A stretch of DNA of 6,534 bases from Desulfobacterales bacterium (lineage in GTDB: Bacteria; Desulfobacterota; Desulfobacteria; Desulfobacterales; Desulfosalsimonadaceae): positions 1 to 6,534 of the forward strand of contig JAGYOT010000111.1 of assembly GCA_018399455.1 (NCBI GenBank). Reading direction: 5' to 3'. Position numbers and translations under genes: made by a program. How positions within the stretch are numbered: the first letter of the stretch is position 1; each line of letters starts with the position of its first letter. Below the pieces are notes generated by a model. The model had not been told where the DNA came from. It saw only the letters and a list, made by a program, of their open reading frames with translations, and did no database searches. This document shows, in pieces, positions 6,320 to 6,534 of the stretch.

Positions 6320-6534
6320 ATACGCTGGATAAGCCCCTATTGGAAAGGTCCGGATCTGGCCACCATCATCGAAAGGCAATACCGGTTGACGACCTGAAGA
6401 GAAATGAACTGGATCAGCCATCACCCGGATTGAGCATGCGCGGGGGTTTCTGGAGGCCGCAAGGTTATCCGACGACTGGGTCAGGGATATTGGAAACCAG
6501 GCCCTGGTGAAAGAGGCCCATCATACCACCCATA
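6320..6534 (+). pseudogene. Probable 5' remnant of a Fic-family protein gene, runs off the window
   Basis: Protein-like sequence continues over three frames. From 6326 one frame reads WISPYWKGPDLATIIERQY and stops at TGA (6395-6397). A second frame carries [10 protein letters not shown] (about 6388-6417). A third carries [17 protein letters not shown] and then [21 protein letters not shown] to the window end. Restoring one base near 6390 and one near 6418 would join them. From memory, this wording resembles the N-terminal region of Fic proteins (enzymes that transfer AMP or related groups to target proteins), where an inhibitory S/T-x-x-x-E-G motif would begin at the final TTH; the diagnostic HPFxxGNGR catalytic motif lies beyond the window. 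No ATG starts the first piece: ATA at 6320-6322 stands where a start would fit, so the start is lost, altered or hidden by another indel. The gene diverges from hsdR. A HEPN-like helical protein is a less likely alternative. Confidence 0.42.

Noticed and set aside
6292..6510. Plus-strand ORF of 72 codons from a GTG start
   Set aside because: Only a short middle part ([10 protein letters not shown]) fits the Fic-like remnant; the rest is out-of-frame reading of that remnant, so it is not a gene in its own right.

Overview
The window is dominated by one type I restriction-modification locus on the minus strand, in the order hsdR (6261-3895), hsdM (3868-2330) and hsdS (2337-586). The genes are packed like an operon: 26 bp lie between hsdR and hsdM, and hsdM and hsdS overlap by 8 bp. 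The roughly 790-residue HsdR, the HsdM with DPACGTGGF and NPPF motifs, and the two-domain HsdS with a duplicated conserved segment best fit the EcoAI/EcoEI-like (type IB) branch. The moderately GC-rich hsdR and hsdM and the protein wording suggest a Gram-negative bacterium, possibly a Desulfobacterota-type anaerobe; this taxonomic guess is weak.

hsdR and hsdS are open from end to end. hsdM, the methyltransferase and core subunit, is not. It carries an in-frame TAG at 3526-3524, a second stop at 3472-3470 and several frame changes between about 3490 and 3285, with further signs of local frame scrambling back to about 3690. The three clearest lesion sites, including both flanks of SAM motif I, can be repaired by restoring a few missing bases. 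The repairs add up to 9 nt, so the start and end of the gene are in the same frame. Either this is a recently inactivated hsdM or the sequence is locally error-prone. If real, the loss would remove both methylation and restriction, because HsdM is needed for both.

hsdS is a mosaic. Two AT-richer target recognition domains are set between GC-richer conserved segments, and an approximately 190-bp segment is repeated exactly 780 bp apart in the same frame.

Flanks: at the right end (about 6320-6534), divergent from hsdR, there is a coding-like remnant spread over three plus-strand frames. It resembles the start of a Fic-family protein and again seems to have lost single bases. At the left end, an AT-rich segment holds an unidentified acidic 102-residue ORF (158-466, plus strand) that converges on hsdS. 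I saw no tRNA, rRNA, CRISPR array, insertion sequence or attachment site. I do not see a convincing new biological system; the most notable points are the lesion cluster in hsdM, the in-frame duplication in hsdS, the Fic-like remnant and the unidentified acidic ORF.
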